Assembly: GCA_002070265.1 (NCBI GenBank)
Contig: MWCX01000016.1
Span: 1 to 64,000 of the forward strand
Direction of reading: 5' to 3'
Source: Bacteroidetes bacterium ADurb.Bin174
Lineage (GTDB): Bacteria; Bacteroidota; Bacteroidia; Bacteroidales; Paludibacteraceae
DNA length: 64,000 nucleotides
Shown: in pieces, positions 51,643-61,912 of the stretch
Layout of the letters: every line of letters starts with the position of its first letter
Numbering within the stretch: position 1 is the first letter of the stretch
Notes under the pieces: generated by a model
The model's input: only the letters and a program-made list of their open reading frames with translations
The model's database searches: none
What the model was told of the DNA's origin: nothing
Translations under genes and position numbers: made by a program

Positions 51643-53208
51643 ATGCAAGCAGACAATTCCATTACGAAGAAAGACAAAAAAAGAGCTTTTTACAAACGAA
51701 CCTCTTTTGTGTTATTTGTCGGCTGCGTGATCGGTCTCGCCATAGCTGCTTCTTTGTATCAAACTGCTGTGTATTTTTCTACCGATGAATCATGTATGCT
51801 CTGCCATGTACATCCGCATGTGGAAGAAAGCTGGAAGCAATCGGTGCACATGAATAACAAAAGCGGAACCAAAGTGAGTTGCGTGGATTGTCATTTGCCG
51901 CCTGTAGAAAACACCTGGGATCATTATACAGCCAAAGCCAAGTTGGGCTTAAAAGATGTGTGGGGTTATCTGACCAAGGATAGTGCTGATCTTAACTGGG
52001 ATGAAAAGTCACAGTTGGAAAATGCAGTGAAATATATCCCTAACGAATCCTGCAAAAACTGTCACCATAATCTTTTCCCCGAAGGGGTCACGGATGAAGC
52101 AATCATAGCTCACTTACATTATGAAGACAACGAAAAGGCTTTAAACCTGCAATGCATCAGTTGTCACCTGGATGTAGGGCATTATGACCCTTATTATAGT
52201 CACAAACAGATGACAGGAATTCCTCAGCTACAAATAACAGATAGTTCGCTTTTTTACAAAGAAGCGACGAAAGTAGATGCTTTTGCAGATTTTGTTGAGC
52301 AATTACCGGGTACACCTTATTCATTTAAAATGATAGCTGTTCCTGAAGGAACATTTTTGATGGGAAGTCCTGAAAATGAATCTTTCCGCAGTGATTCGGA
52401 GGGTCCGGTACGAGAAGTAACAGTCAGCAGGTTTTTTATGGCTGAAGTTGAAACAAGCTGGGATTTGTATTGGGCGTTTTATGCCGCTACAATGAGTGAG
52501 GGGCGTACTCTGCCGGAACAGGTATATGCCAACAACAGCAGCAATCCTGATGTTGACGGAATCTCTGGACCTACGGCTCCTTTTGGTTTTCCTGATCAGG
52601 GATGGGGTTTGGGACAACGACCGGCAATTACGATGACCCATTATGCGGCAGAAACTTTTTGCCAATGGTTGTCTTTAAAGACCGGTAAAAAATATCGCTT
52701 ACCCACTGAAGCTGAGTGGGAATATGCCGCCCGGGGAGGAACAGATACTCCTTATTTTTTTGAGGGAAAACCCAGGCAATTTTCAAATCAAGGCTTCCTG
52801 AGGAAAATATTTCCTGCTGATACTGATGTAATTGCCTCTTATGTCATATATGGTGAGAACAGCAATGCCCGCACGCAAGAACCTTCTGCGGTCAAAGCCA
52901 ATCCTTTCGGGTTGAAAAACATGTTGGGCAATGTTTCGGAATACTGCATGGATAAATTTGAGGCATCAGCCTATCAGAAAACAGCTTACCGGGTTATAGA
53001 CCCTGTTCATACCACAGGGGAAGAATGGGTCATCAGGGGTGGAAATTATTATTCGGATGCCAAAGATTTGCGTTGTGCCGGTCGCGATCATACCAGGCAC
53101 GATGAATGGCTCAGAACAGACCCTCAACAGCCTAAAAGTATTTGGTGGTATTCGGATTTCAAAGCAATTGGTTTCAGGGTAGTTTGTGAAGCGGATTCAG
53201 TTTTATAG
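51643..53208 (+). CDS. Tetraheme NapC/NirT-like cytochrome fused to a SUMF1-like domain
   Basis: The 521-residue protein has one N-terminal membrane anchor (about 20-42) and four CxxCH heme sites at Cys51, Cys80, Cys137 and Cys171, matching NapC/NirT-type quinol-linked cytochromes. From about residue 231 a SUMF1/FGE-like domain follows (AVPEGTFLMGSPENE, YRLPTEAEWEYAARGG, MLGNVSEYCMD, WVIRGGNYYSD, GFRVVCE). The two copper-binding cysteines of true formylglycine-generating enzymes, expected after RGGSF, are absent, so it should not mature sulfatases. It heads a run of Tat-exported enzymes. Joint role of the two domains is unknown. Confidence 0.87.
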   Translation: MQADNSITKKDKKRAFYKRTSFVLFVGCVIGLAIAASLYQTAVYFSTDESCMLCHVHPHVEESWKQSVHMNNKSGTKVSCVDCHLPPVENTWDHYTAKAKLGLKDVWGYLTKDSADLNWDEKSQLENAVKYIPNESCKNCHHNLFPEGVTDEAIIAHLHYEDNEKALNLQCISCHLDVGHYDPYYSHKQMTGIPQLQITDSSLFYKEATKVDAFADFVEQLPGTPYSFKMIAVPEGTFLMGSPENESFRSDSEGPVREVTVSRFFMAEVETSWDLYWAFYAATMSEGRTLPEQVYANNSSNPDVDGISGPTAPFGFPDQGWGLGQRPAITMTHYAAETFCQWLSLKTGKKYRLPTEAEWEYAARGGTDTPYFFEGKPRQFSNQGFLRKIFPADTDVIASYVIYGENSNARTQEPSAVKANPFGLKNMLGNVSEYCMDKFEASAYQKTAYRVIDPVHTTGEEWVIRGGNYYSDAKDLRCAGRDHTRHDEWLRTDPQQPKSIWWYSDFKAIGFRVVCEADSVL

Positions 53209-53244
53209 AAAAATCAAATAATAAACAATTTAAAATACACTGTA

Positions 53245-54630
53245 ATGATGCAAAGTAAAAAAGATAATCAAAAAAATGCTTTCAGTCGCAGATCATTCTT
53301 AAAGGGATCGGTTGTGTTGGGAGCAGCGGGAACACTGGGTATCACAAGCGGAGCCGGTATCCTCTCTTCTTGTAGCGACAAAAAAATAAAGTATGTTCCA
53401 TTAAAGGAAGAAGGTACATTTTACGTACCCGACTTGCCGGACCAGGCGGGTAGTGGAAAAACATTAAGAGCCGGTGTGGTTGGTTGTGGTGGCAGGGGAT
53501 CAGGTGCTGCACATAACTGGATGAATGCTGCCGATGATGTAACTATTGTAGCCCTTGGAGATGTGTTTCAAGAAAAAGTGGACAAATTGGCAAAGGGTTT
53601 AAAAAAAGACTTTGGAATAGAAATTCCTGCCGAAAACAGATTTGTTGGATTTGATGCCTATCAGAAAGTTATTGATAGCGGAATTGATGTGCTGATTGAT
53701 TGTTGTCCCCCGGTTTTTCGGCCGGAGCATTTTAAATATGCTGTAGAAAAAGGCAAACACGCATTTTTAGAAAAACCGATTTGTATTGATCCGGCAGGAT
53801 ATCGCACTATTGTTGCGGCTGCTCGCCAGGCACAGGCAAAAAACTTAAAAGTGGTAACCGGAACACAAAGACATCACGATAGAAGCTATGTAGAGTCCCA
53901 TAAAAAAATTATGCAGGGCTATATAGGTGAGATTGTGAGCGGTACTGTTTACTGGAATCAGTCCATGCTGTGGTATCGTGAGCGCCAAAAAGGATGGACA
54001 GACATGGAGTGGATGATCAGAGACTGGGTAAACTGGAAATGGCTGTCGGGCGACCATATTGTGGAACAACACTCACACAATATAGATGTGTTTACCTGGT
54101 TTTCGGGATTAAAACCGGTTAAAGCCGTCGGTTTTGGATCACGCCAGAGAAGAATTACAGGTGATCAATTTGATAATTTTAGTGTTGATTTCACGATGGA
54201 AAATGGTGTGCATTTACACAGCATGTGCCGGCAAATCAATGGTTGTGAAAACTACGTAGGTGAATTTATACAAGGCACAAAAGGATCCTGGTCTTCCGAG
54301 GGAGGCAAACACATCATCAGAGACCTCGCAGGGAATGTCGTATGGGAATATGATCATGAAGCACAAGATGCAACTTTCAAACAAAATAATCCTTATGTAT
54401 TGGAACATGTGAACCTGGTGAATTCCATCAGGAAAAATATGGCCATCGAACAAGCTTCTGAGACTGCCGTTTCCAATATGGCTGCTATCATGGGACGTGA
54501 ATCGGCTTATACGGGAAAAGCTGTGACTTGGGATGAAATGGTTGCATCTCCTTTGGATTATATCTTGAAGGATTTGACACTGGGGAATGTAGATATGAAA
54601 AATTTTGTAGTGCCGGTTCCGGGACAATAA
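53245..54630 (+). CDS. Tat-exported Gfo/Idh/MocA family oxidoreductase
   Basis: The 461-residue protein starts with a Tat signal (SRRSFLKGSVVLGAAGTLG) and a Cys near residue 43 (SSCSDKK). The Rossmann motif is AGVVGCGGRGSGAAHN, the catalytic EKP motif is FLEKPICIDPAGY, and the C-terminal domain has WNWKWLSGDHIVEQHSHNID-type features. These enzymes oxidise or reduce sugars and inositols with tightly held NAD(P). It is followed after 28 bp by an isomerase of the same export type, so both likely act on one periplasmic sugar. Confidence 0.87.
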   Translation: MMQSKKDNQKNAFSRRSFLKGSVVLGAAGTLGITSGAGILSSCSDKKIKYVPLKEEGTFYVPDLPDQAGSGKTLRAGVVGCGGRGSGAAHNWMNAADDVTIVALGDVFQEKVDKLAKGLKKDFGIEIPAENRFVGFDAYQKVIDSGIDVLIDCCPPVFRPEHFKYAVEKGKHAFLEKPICIDPAGYRTIVAAARQAQAKNLKVVTGTQRHHDRSYVESHKKIMQGYIGEIVSGTVYWNQSMLWYRERQKGWTDMEWMIRDWVNWKWLSGDHIVEQHSHNIDVFTWFSGLKPVKAVGFGSRQRRITGDQFDNFSVDFTMENGVHLHSMCRQINGCENYVGEFIQGTKGSWSSEGGKHIIRDLAGNVVWEYDHEAQDATFKQNNPYVLEHVNLVNSIRKNMAIEQASETAVSNMAAIMGRESAYTGKAVTWDEMVASPLDYILKDLTLGNVDMKNFVVPVPGQ

Positions 54631-54658
54631 GTATTATGAACCATAAATTAATAAAGAC

Positions 54659-55582
54659 ATGACAATTGACAGAAGAAATTTTCTAAAAGTATCCGTGTCC
54701 GGTGCAGCTTTAGCTGCTGTTGCAAGTACCCCTGTGTTAGGAGCTTGTACAGGTACGAAAGGAAAAATTGCCGGAGCAAACAAAACCAAGCTTAAGCTTG
54801 CATTTCAAGAAGGTATTGCACCGGGTGACAATCTGCATCAGAAGTTTGATTTTATGGAAGAACTGGGTGTAGTAGGCTTTGAACCGGGTGGACGCGGATT
54901 GAAAGACAGGGTGAAAGAAATTCAGGATGCATTGAAGGGAAGAAATATTCAAGTTTCTGCAATTTGTGCAGGATTTAGCGGCTTTATTCTTTCCACTGAA
55001 GAAAGTGTTCGACAGGAATGCATAGATTCGATGAAAGAAATCATTGAGGCTGCCGGAGCATTACAATCTGTAGGGGTGATCATTGTTCCTGCTTTTAATA
55101 GGCAGAAACCTGCTTTGCCTCATACCCGCGAGACAAGGGATTTCCTTTGCGAACAGTTTAATATCTTAGGTGATTTTGCCAAACAGCACAACACTACTGT
55201 GATTTTAGAACCTCTGATGAGAGGAGAAGCTTTTTATCTGCGTCAAGTAGCTGATGCTGCTTCCATTTGTCGGGATATCAATAATGACGGAGTACGTTGC
55301 ATGGGTGATTTTTGGCACATGACCCACGAGGAAACTTCGGATATGGGTGCCATCCTTTCCGGAGGAGCGTACATACAACACATGCATATAGCCAGTCGCA
55401 AACGCAGGGCGATGCCGGGAGAAGACGGTGATGCCGATAATTATATTGATGGCTTCAAAGCCTTGAAAATGATAAACTATGATAAGTTTGTCAGTTACGA
55501 GTGCGGACTGAAAGGTGAAGACCGCGATGCTACCGTTCGTGCTTCTGTTGATCTGTTACGAGAACAATGGGAGAAAGCTTGA
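54659..55582 (+). CDS. Tat-exported sugar phosphate isomerase/epimerase-type TIM barrel
   Basis: The 307-residue protein begins with a Tat signal (IDRRNFLKVSVSGAALAAVA) and a lipobox-like LGAC. The AP endonuclease 2-type barrel is visible in LKLAFQEGIAPG, GVVGFEPGG, TTVILEPLMRGEAFYL (metal-binding Glu), CMGDFWHMTHEE (Asp, His) and KFVSYECGL (Glu). It resembles hydroxypyruvate isomerase or 3-keto sugar epimerase-like proteins. Its substrate is unknown; together with the oxidoreductase before it, a keto-sugar route is plausible. Confidence 0.83.
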   Translation: MTIDRRNFLKVSVSGAALAAVASTPVLGACTGTKGKIAGANKTKLKLAFQEGIAPGDNLHQKFDFMEELGVVGFEPGGRGLKDRVKEIQDALKGRNIQVSAICAGFSGFILSTEESVRQECIDSMKEIIEAAGALQSVGVIIVPAFNRQKPALPHTRETRDFLCEQFNILGDFAKQHNTTVILEPLMRGEAFYLRQVADAASICRDINNDGVRCMGDFWHMTHEETSDMGAILSGGAYIQHMHIASRKRRAMPGEDGDADNYIDGFKALKMINYDKFVSYECGLKGEDRDATVRASVDLLREQWEKA

Positions 55583-55707
55583 TGGCGATGTCTTAGCACG
55601 CTACATTTAAGGCTGGTAGACATGCTTAGAAAAATAGATTAAAAATAAGCAGTTGGATAAACTTAGTCAATCAAATCAATTAATTCATAAATTATCATTT
55701 TATTATT

Positions 55708-57855
55708 ATGAAGAAAACCGGTCTTTATTTAATGTTCATAATTGTTTTGTCAGCAGTTTCTTGTAATACAGATAAAAAATTAACCCGGTATGTCAATCCT
55801 CTTTTAGGCACAGCTACCTTATGGGAGCCGGAAGATCTCGGATATGTCCGTACCTGGTCAGAAAGAACCTGGGGAGCTGAAGTGTTTCCCGGATCATCTC
55901 TGCCTAATGCCATGGTGCAGGTAAGTCCTGTTACGCAATTCAGAAGTGGTGCCGGATATCAGTATGAAGATTCGGTTATTTATGGTTTTTCACATACCAA
56001 CAAAGGACATTGGAATTTGTTGCATTTACCCATATTGCCTGCTACAGGTGCAATTAATCCCGGCGACTATGCTTCAACATACAGCCATGATAATGAATCG
56101 GCTGCTCCCGGTTACTATCAGGTCTATCTGGAAAGATACGGGATCAATGTAACCTTAACTTCTACTTTGAGATGTGCATATCATCAATATACCTTTTCAA
56201 ATGATGAAGCCAAAAAATTGATCGTGGATATTACACGTTCCAACAATCGTGTGAGAGCCTGGGATATACAACAGATCAATGATTCGGTATTTACAGGTTT
56301 TCAGCATGCAGAAGGTAAATTGTGCTTTTACGCAGTCTCTAATTACAAGATTCTGGAACTTGCTCAGGTGAAAGACGACAAGCATCAAGTTTCAGTGATC
56401 AGTTTTGAGAACAGGGCAGACAATAAGCCCTTAGAGTTGAAAATCGGATTTTCATTTACCAGTACGGAGAATGCTCAGATGAATTATGAACAGGAAATGC
56501 AAGGCAAGAATTTTCAACAAGTGTATGCTGAGGCTGATAAAACATGGAATGAGTTACTATCGAACATTCAGGTGGAAGGAGGAACGAAAAGGCAAAAAGG
56601 ACTGTTCTATTCTTGCTTGTATCGCTCGTTTTTGTGGCCTGCCCTAAGAAGTGATGTGAATTATGACTACATGGATGCCAGGGGGCAAATCGTCAATTAT
56701 GGACATCATTATTACACGCAACCATCATTCTGGGATGATTACCGCAATAAATTAGTTTTGTTGGGTATGATATCGCCGGAAGTCACCAATGATGTCATTA
56801 AATCCATCATTGATATGGGTGAGAAGAGGAATGGTTATATGCCTACTTTCTTTCATGGCGACCATGCTTCTGTGTTTGTGGCAGGAAGTTATCTGAGAGG
56901 TATTAGGGATTATGATCCGGAGCGTGCCTATCGACTTTTATTAAAAAATGCAACGGTGCCGGGAAGAGGAGGCAGACCCTATCTGCAAGAATATATTGAT
57001 CAAGGATGGATAGCTGAAAAAGATACGGTCAATGTGCCTGTCTGGGATGAATATAAAGCAGCCGTTACCAAAACGGTTGAGTATGCTTATGATGATTATG
57101 CCACGGCATTGTTGGCTCGTGAGCTGGGTGATGAAGCAAATTATGAATTGCTGATGAGCAGGACCGGCAATTATAAAAATTTGTTTGACCCGGGTACCGG
57201 TTTCTGGCGGGGTAAAATTGCCGATGGAACCTGGATACAGGATTTTGATCCATATCATCCCTACTATGCGTATATGTACCGTGAAGCCAATGCCTGGCAA
57301 TCGCTGTTTTTTGCTCCGCACGATCCACAAGGTATGATAGACTTATATCCGGGTCATGAAGCTGTGGAGTTGAAATTAGATTCTTTGTTTACCGTTCCCT
57401 GGCAGGGGTATGAAGCACATAATATGACCGGATTTATCGGGAATTATTGCCATGGCAACCAGCCCGATCATCATGTCCCATATACCTATTATTTTATTCA
57501 CAAGCAGGAAAAAGCCCAGGTAATCCTGGATAGCATCATGGATCGCTTTTACGACATGGGGGCTGAAAAATTAGCCTATTCGGGCATGGATGATGCCGGT
57601 GAAATGTCGGCCTGGTATGTTTTCAATGCCATCGGGTTGTACACTTATTCTCCGGCTGATCCGGAATACATCATTACTGTTCCCTTGTTTGATAAGGTGA
57701 AATTTAACTTGGGTGATAAAGTTTTCATCATACGAAAAAAAGGTAATGGACAAAAAATTACCCGAATCACCTATGACAATCAGGTTGTTGACGGATGGTT
57801 TATTCTGCACCGGCAATTGCAGCGTGGGAAAACCCTTTGGATTCAAACTGAATAA
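55708..57855 (+). CDS. GH92 family glycoside hydrolase (alpha-mannosidase type), lipoprotein
   Basis: The 715-residue protein has a lipoprotein signal (TGLYLMFIIVLSAVSC, Cys at residue 19). It matches GH92, calcium-dependent exo-alpha-mannosidases abundant in Bacteroidota: YVNPLLGTATLW, SSLPNAMVQVSPVTQFRSGAGY, FSHTNKGHWN, FWDDYRNKLVLLGMISP, GNQPDHHVPYTY and DDAGEMSAWYVFNAIGLY with the catalytic Asp/Glu region. The linkage cut is not determined. It is followed by a sulfatase gene on the same strand; a small 8-bp hairpin (57888-57918) lies between. Confidence 0.92.
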   Translation: MKKTGLYLMFIIVLSAVSCNTDKKLTRYVNPLLGTATLWEPEDLGYVRTWSERTWGAEVFPGSSLPNAMVQVSPVTQFRSGAGYQYEDSVIYGFSHTNKGHWNLLHLPILPATGAINPGDYASTYSHDNESAAPGYYQVYLERYGINVTLTSTLRCAYHQYTFSNDEAKKLIVDITRSNNRVRAWDIQQINDSVFTGFQHAEGKLCFYAVSNYKILELAQVKDDKHQVSVISFENRADNKPLELKIGFSFTSTENAQMNYEQEMQGKNFQQVYAEADKTWNELLSNIQVEGGTKRQKGLFYSCLYRSFLWPALRSDVNYDYMDARGQIVNYGHHYYTQPSFWDDYRNKLVLLGMISPEVTNDVIKSIIDMGEKRNGYMPTFFHGDHASVFVAGSYLRGIRDYDPERAYRLLLKNATVPGRGGRPYLQEYIDQGWIAEKDTVNVPVWDEYKAAVTKTVEYAYDDYATALLARELGDEANYELLMSRTGNYKNLFDPGTGFWRGKIADGTWIQDFDPYHPYYAYMYREANAWQSLFFAPHDPQGMIDLYPGHEAVELKLDSLFTVPWQGYEAHNMTGFIGNYCHGNQPDHHVPYTYYFIHKQEKAQVILDSIMDRFYDMGAEKLAYSGMDDAGEMSAWYVFNAIGLYTYSPADPEYIITVPLFDKVKFNLGDKVFIIRKKGNGQKITRITYDNQVVDGWFILHRQLQRGKTLWIQTE

Positions 57856-58019
57856 TAACAATAAATGTTTTTCTGCGATTTCCCATTTCTGCCTGACTGA
57901 ATATTCCCGGCAGGCAGAGATGCCTAACAAATGCAGCAGGTGGAATATTTTTATTAGCTTTGCCTCATCAAATCGTATAAAATCATTCCGAAATAAAATT
58001 TAATTTTAGTTATGTGATT

Positions 58020-60623
58020 ATGAAGAAATTAGCAGCATTGCCTATTTTAATGGCTTCCGGATTAACTGCTCAGACTGTTGAAAAGCCAAATATCATTTTA
58101 ATTTATATTGATGATATGGGATATTCCGACCTGACATGTTACGGTGGCGATTATGCACCCACTCCCAACATTGATCAGCTTGCCGGTGAGGGGATTCGAT
58201 TTACACAGTATTATACTGCCTGTCCGATTAGTTCACCTTCCCGGGTAGGAGTTACTTCAGGGATGTTCCCTACCAGATGGGGGATTACTACTTTTTTGAA
58301 TGACCGTGCATCTAACGCAAGAAATCAATCCAATGATTATTTGTTAGATCATGCTCCATCCATGGCGCGTACGCTGAAATCCAATGGTTATGCTACAGGG
58401 CATTTTGGAAAATGGCATATGGGTGGCGGTCGTGATGTGACAAATGCACCATCCATTTTAAATTACGGCTTTGATGAATATGTCTCTACTTATGAGAGTC
58501 CTGACCCTGACCCCAAATTAACATCTACCAATTGGATATGGGCGAACACAGATGAAATTAAACGCTGGGATCGTACCGCTTACTTTGTGGACAAAACCTT
58601 GGATTTTTTGTCGCGTCACCCTGAACAACCCTGTTTTATTAATTTATGGCCGGATGATGTTCATACCCCCTGGGTTTATGAAGATGATGGCGGAAAAGGA
58701 AGAGAATCTGAAGTGAATTTTACGGAAGTACTGGCTGAGTTGGATGTGCAGATCGGGCGTTTGATGCAAGGGCTTAAAGACTTGGGAATAGATGAGAATA
58801 CCATGGTGGTATTTACCAGCGACAACGGTCCTGCACCTGCTTTTAGCGGCAAAAGAACCGATGATTTACGCGGACGAAAAGCTACCTTGTATGAAGGTGG
58901 AATACGCATGCCTTTTATTGTTCGTTGGCCCGGAACTGTTCCGGCAGGAAGAGTAAATGATAGTTCGGTTTTATGTTCCGTGGATTTATTTCCTTCTTTC
59001 TGTGCCATAACCGGAACGGAATTGCCGACAAAATATCCCATTGACGGTGAAGATATGAGTCAAGTGCTGTTAGGAGCAAGTGAGGCGGCTGAAAGAACAA
59101 ATCCATTGTTTTGGGAATTTGGGATTCATCTTGCAAATCGTGTAAGCCCGCATTTGGCTGTGCGTGATGGAGATTGGAAACTTTTGGTCAATGCTGACGG
59201 TTCCAACGTAGAGTTATACAATATGAAAACGGATTTTTTGGAAAAAACCAATGTTGCCTTTTCCAATCCGGAGGTTGTGAATCGTTTGAAGCCCATGTTA
59301 ATAGATTGGTTTGAGAACTCATTCCGGGAATTTGCCGATAATATTGTGCGTGTTGCTGCTGATGGAGATGCAAGTGCTGACGGGTCTTCGTGGGATAATG
59401 CTACTACTATTGAACATGCCATAACGCTTTCACAACAAAATGCAGGTACTAAAATCTGGATGAAAGCAGGTATTTACAGTGTGAGCACTACCTCTCTTAA
59501 TTTTGATAATCTGGTGATTTACGGAGGTTTTGCCGGCACTGAAACAAAATTGGCTGAAAGAGACTGGCATGTCAATCAAACCATTTTTGATGGGAATAAC
59601 AGTGTATCTCCTCTGAGGAATGATAACTTGAGTGCAGTATCCACCAGTGTGTTGGATGGGGTGATTGTGCAAAACGGTTTGAATCAGAGCGGAGCTAATG
59701 GAAACGGCAATGGTGGAGCCATGATTTTAGCCAATGGAGCTACCATTCGGAATTGCATCTTTCGCAACAACAGAACACAAAATGCCAAAAACGGTGCAGC
59801 TATTCATTGTCACTCCGGAAATATCAGGATAGAGAACAGCCTTTTTGTAAATAATACTTCATCCGGTAACGGAGGAGCGGTACAAGTAGGAGGAGGTACA
59901 ACTGCTACTATCATTAATTGTACATTTGCCAACAATCAATCCACAAAGCCCGGAGGAGCATTTGGATTGGGCAATAACACCTCAAACCTCACATTGATTA
60001 ATACTGTAGCATATAATAATTTGTACGGGACTTCTACCTTCAACAGTTATGGGCAGAATGATAATATCGATGGCGGAGGTACTGTTCTTTCTAAAAATTC
60101 TGCCATTGAGAGCACAAGTAATAAATTCAAGGATGGAGACGATATTTTCCACATCACGTTGACGCGTGACACCACCCCTCAATTTGTTTCTCCGGCAACC
60201 CTTATCGGTTATGCCCAAAACGCTGCTGAATGGGAAACCGTGGAAGCTGCTTCTTACCAGCTTGCAGAAGGATCGCTCTGCATAGATGCGGGGAATGCCA
60301 ATCTTATTGGCAATATTGAATTTGATTTAGCCGGCAGCAAACGGATTTCCGGTAACCAAATCGATATAGGTGCTTATGAATTTGATAGCAGGACCTTCAA
60401 TACGTATCAACTACACAAAAACTCATGGGTAATTCACACTACCGCTCACAGCATTGACATTGCCGGAATCAATAAAGACGAACAGATTGCTTTATATGAT
60501 ATAAGCGGGAAGCTTTTATATCAAAAACAAGCTGATAGTAATTCTATGTCCATCAGCTTGTTTGAAAAAGGTTTTTATTTGCTGAAGATTGAAAACGAGG
60601 CGTTTAAGCTCTTATTTCGGTAA
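58020..60623 (+). CDS. Ser-type sulfatase fused to a beta-helix domain and T9SS tail
   Basis: The protein is 867 residues from the ATG at 58020 (GTG at 58014 is possible). Residues 20-440 are an S1-type sulfatase: IILIYIDDMGYSDL with metal-binding Asp, PISSPSRVGVTSG with Ser in the formylglycine position (S-x-P-S-R), and VVFTSDNGPAP. Residues about 445-780 are a right-handed beta-helix of the choice-of-anchor Q kind (ADGDASADGSSWDNATTIEHA; NGGAMILANGATIRNC; SLCIDAGNANLIG). A T9SS domain ends it (IALYDISGKLLYQ, FEKGFYLLKI). The Ser type implies anaerobic radical-SAM maturation, encoded elsewhere. Confidence 0.9.
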   Translation: MKKLAALPILMASGLTAQTVEKPNIILIYIDDMGYSDLTCYGGDYAPTPNIDQLAGEGIRFTQYYTACPISSPSRVGVTSGMFPTRWGITTFLNDRASNARNQSNDYLLDHAPSMARTLKSNGYATGHFGKWHMGGGRDVTNAPSILNYGFDEYVSTYESPDPDPKLTSTNWIWANTDEIKRWDRTAYFVDKTLDFLSRHPEQPCFINLWPDDVHTPWVYEDDGGKGRESEVNFTEVLAELDVQIGRLMQGLKDLGIDENTMVVFTSDNGPAPAFSGKRTDDLRGRKATLYEGGIRMPFIVRWPGTVPAGRVNDSSVLCSVDLFPSFCAITGTELPTKYPIDGEDMSQVLLGASEAAERTNPLFWEFGIHLANRVSPHLAVRDGDWKLLVNADGSNVELYNMKTDFLEKTNVAFSNPEVVNRLKPMLIDWFENSFREFADNIVRVAADGDASADGSSWDNATTIEHAITLSQQNAGTKIWMKAGIYSVSTTSLNFDNLVIYGGFAGTETKLAERDWHVNQTIFDGNNSVSPLRNDNLSAVSTSVLDGVIVQNGLNQSGANGNGNGGAMILANGATIRNCIFRNNRTQNAKNGAAIHCHSGNIRIENSLFVNNTSSGNGGAVQVGGGTTATIINCTFANNQSTKPGGAFGLGNNTSNLTLINTVAYNNLYGTSTFNSYGQNDNIDGGGTVLSKNSAIESTSNKFKDGDDIFHITLTRDTTPQFVSPATLIGYAQNAAEWETVEAASYQLAEGSLCIDAGNANLIGNIEFDLAGSKRISGNQIDIGAYEFDSRTFNTYQLHKNSWVIHTTAHSIDIAGINKDEQIALYDISGKLLYQKQADSNSMSISLFEKGFYLLKIENEAFKLLFR

Positions 60624-60693
60624 GAGGAATATTTGTTTTGAGACACCGCCAACATATATAAGCCCACCGTAACGCCTTGGGATACATTTACAG

Positions 60694-61689
60694 CTATTTA
60701 TACACAGGTTTGATAACCTGGTCACTTTTTACAGTTATACTATAAATGTTATCAGTTGAATTGGGGTCTGAAGTAAATTCCAGAGGTACTATTCTTGTGC
60801 GGCGAGGCGTTACTTGAGTATCAGAATAATGAACGTGATACACATAATAAGGTTGGTTCTTATTATCATAAAAAATATCGCCATGTCCGGAGCCGTTTTC
60901 TCCAACTATGGAGCGGTGGATAATCGGATTATTGGGATGTTTTTTCCAGGGACCATAAGGAGAAGTGGCGGTGGCATAACCTACTGCATAATCTATGTTC
61001 ATAAAGTGATTGGCACTGTAAAACAAATAATAGATTCCATTTAATTTGATAACAGTCGGACCTTCCATGATGGGGTCGGATTTATAATTGGGGGTAGTTT
61101 CCCAGGGGTCTGTATTTGAGAAACATTGTTTTAATGTTTCAGGTTTAATTTTGCCGGCTTTAAAATCGAACTCGGCAACCCAAAGAAAATTTCCCCTGTT
61201 GAAACGTACATGATACAGATAGTATTTACCATCATCGTCTTTAAAAATGTATGAGTCAATATTTTTTTTACTTCCATCAATTGGTTCGGCAACTGTTTGA
61301 CTATACCTTCCGGTAAGTGTATTTGAGGAAGCAATAACTACTTGTTCATTGGCTGTATAAGTCAAAAAATACTTTCCTTTATCTTTTAGTATTTGTGGTG
61401 CCCAGAAACCTTTTTCTCCAAAGACATCTTTTCCTGGTTCCAGTAACATGTGTACACCTTTATCTGATGTGGTTTCCCAGTCAGTCAGGTTAGTTGATTC
61501 AAGCACGGAAAATCCCAGTGGCGCTTTGTTTCTGGTTCCGGTGAGGTAATATTTCCCGTTTTCAGTGAAAATCGTGGGGTCGGCAAAAAAAATCTCTTCG
61601 CCCTGCTGCGCCTTTGCCAATGAAACGTTGAAGAGTGATAAAAAAGCGATACTCGCAACCGACAATAGGGTTAATGTATATTTGTTCAT
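60694..61689 (-). CDS. GH43-type glycoside hydrolase, exported
   Basis: The 331-residue protein has a signal peptide (TLTLLSVASIAFLSLFNVSLAKAQ). The five-bladed beta-propeller of GH43 is shown by FFADPTIFTENGKYYLTGT with the general-base Asp, WAPQILKDKGKYFLTYT, KKNIDSYIFKDDDGKYYLYHV with the pKa-tuning Asp, and DPIMEGPTVIKLNGIYYLFYS with the general-acid Glu. Members cut arabinose- or xylose-containing glycans. It converges on the sulfatase-beta-helix gene and is divergent from the second sulfatase. Confidence 0.88.
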   Translation of the reverse strand: MNKYTLTLLSVASIAFLSLFNVSLAKAQQGEEIFFADPTIFTENGKYYLTGTRNKAPLGFSVLESTNLTDWETTSDKGVHMLLEPGKDVFGEKGFWAPQILKDKGKYFLTYTANEQVVIASSNTLTGRYSQTVAEPIDGSKKNIDSYIFKDDDGKYYLYHVRFNRGNFLWVAEFDFKAGKIKPETLKQCFSNTDPWETTPNYKSDPIMEGPTVIKLNGIYYLFYSANHFMNIDYAVGYATATSPYGPWKKHPNNPIIHRSIVGENGSGHGDIFYDNKNQPYYVYHVHYSDTQVTPRRTRIVPLEFTSDPNSTDNIYSITVKSDQVIKPVYK

Positions 61690-61912
61690 GACAGATTATT
61701 TTTAGTTTATGAAATTATTCAGAGCAAAAATAATAATCAGCGACGAATTTACAAAAGTAAGTAATTTTGTTCGGTAATATAAGACGAATGTTTTTTCAAT
61801 CACATCTTTACATCTTATGGTTTCATTTGTACAAAAGGATTTTGGACTTTATTAATAATTTAGTCAGTTAATTTTATTTCATTACACTCTGAATATAAAT
61901 AGCAAAAAGTTA

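Noticed and set aside
51643..53208. The SUMF1 domain as the formylglycine-generating enzyme of the nearby sulfatases.
   Set aside because: The copper-binding cysteine pair is missing and both sulfatases are Ser-type, which are matured by radical-SAM enzymes.
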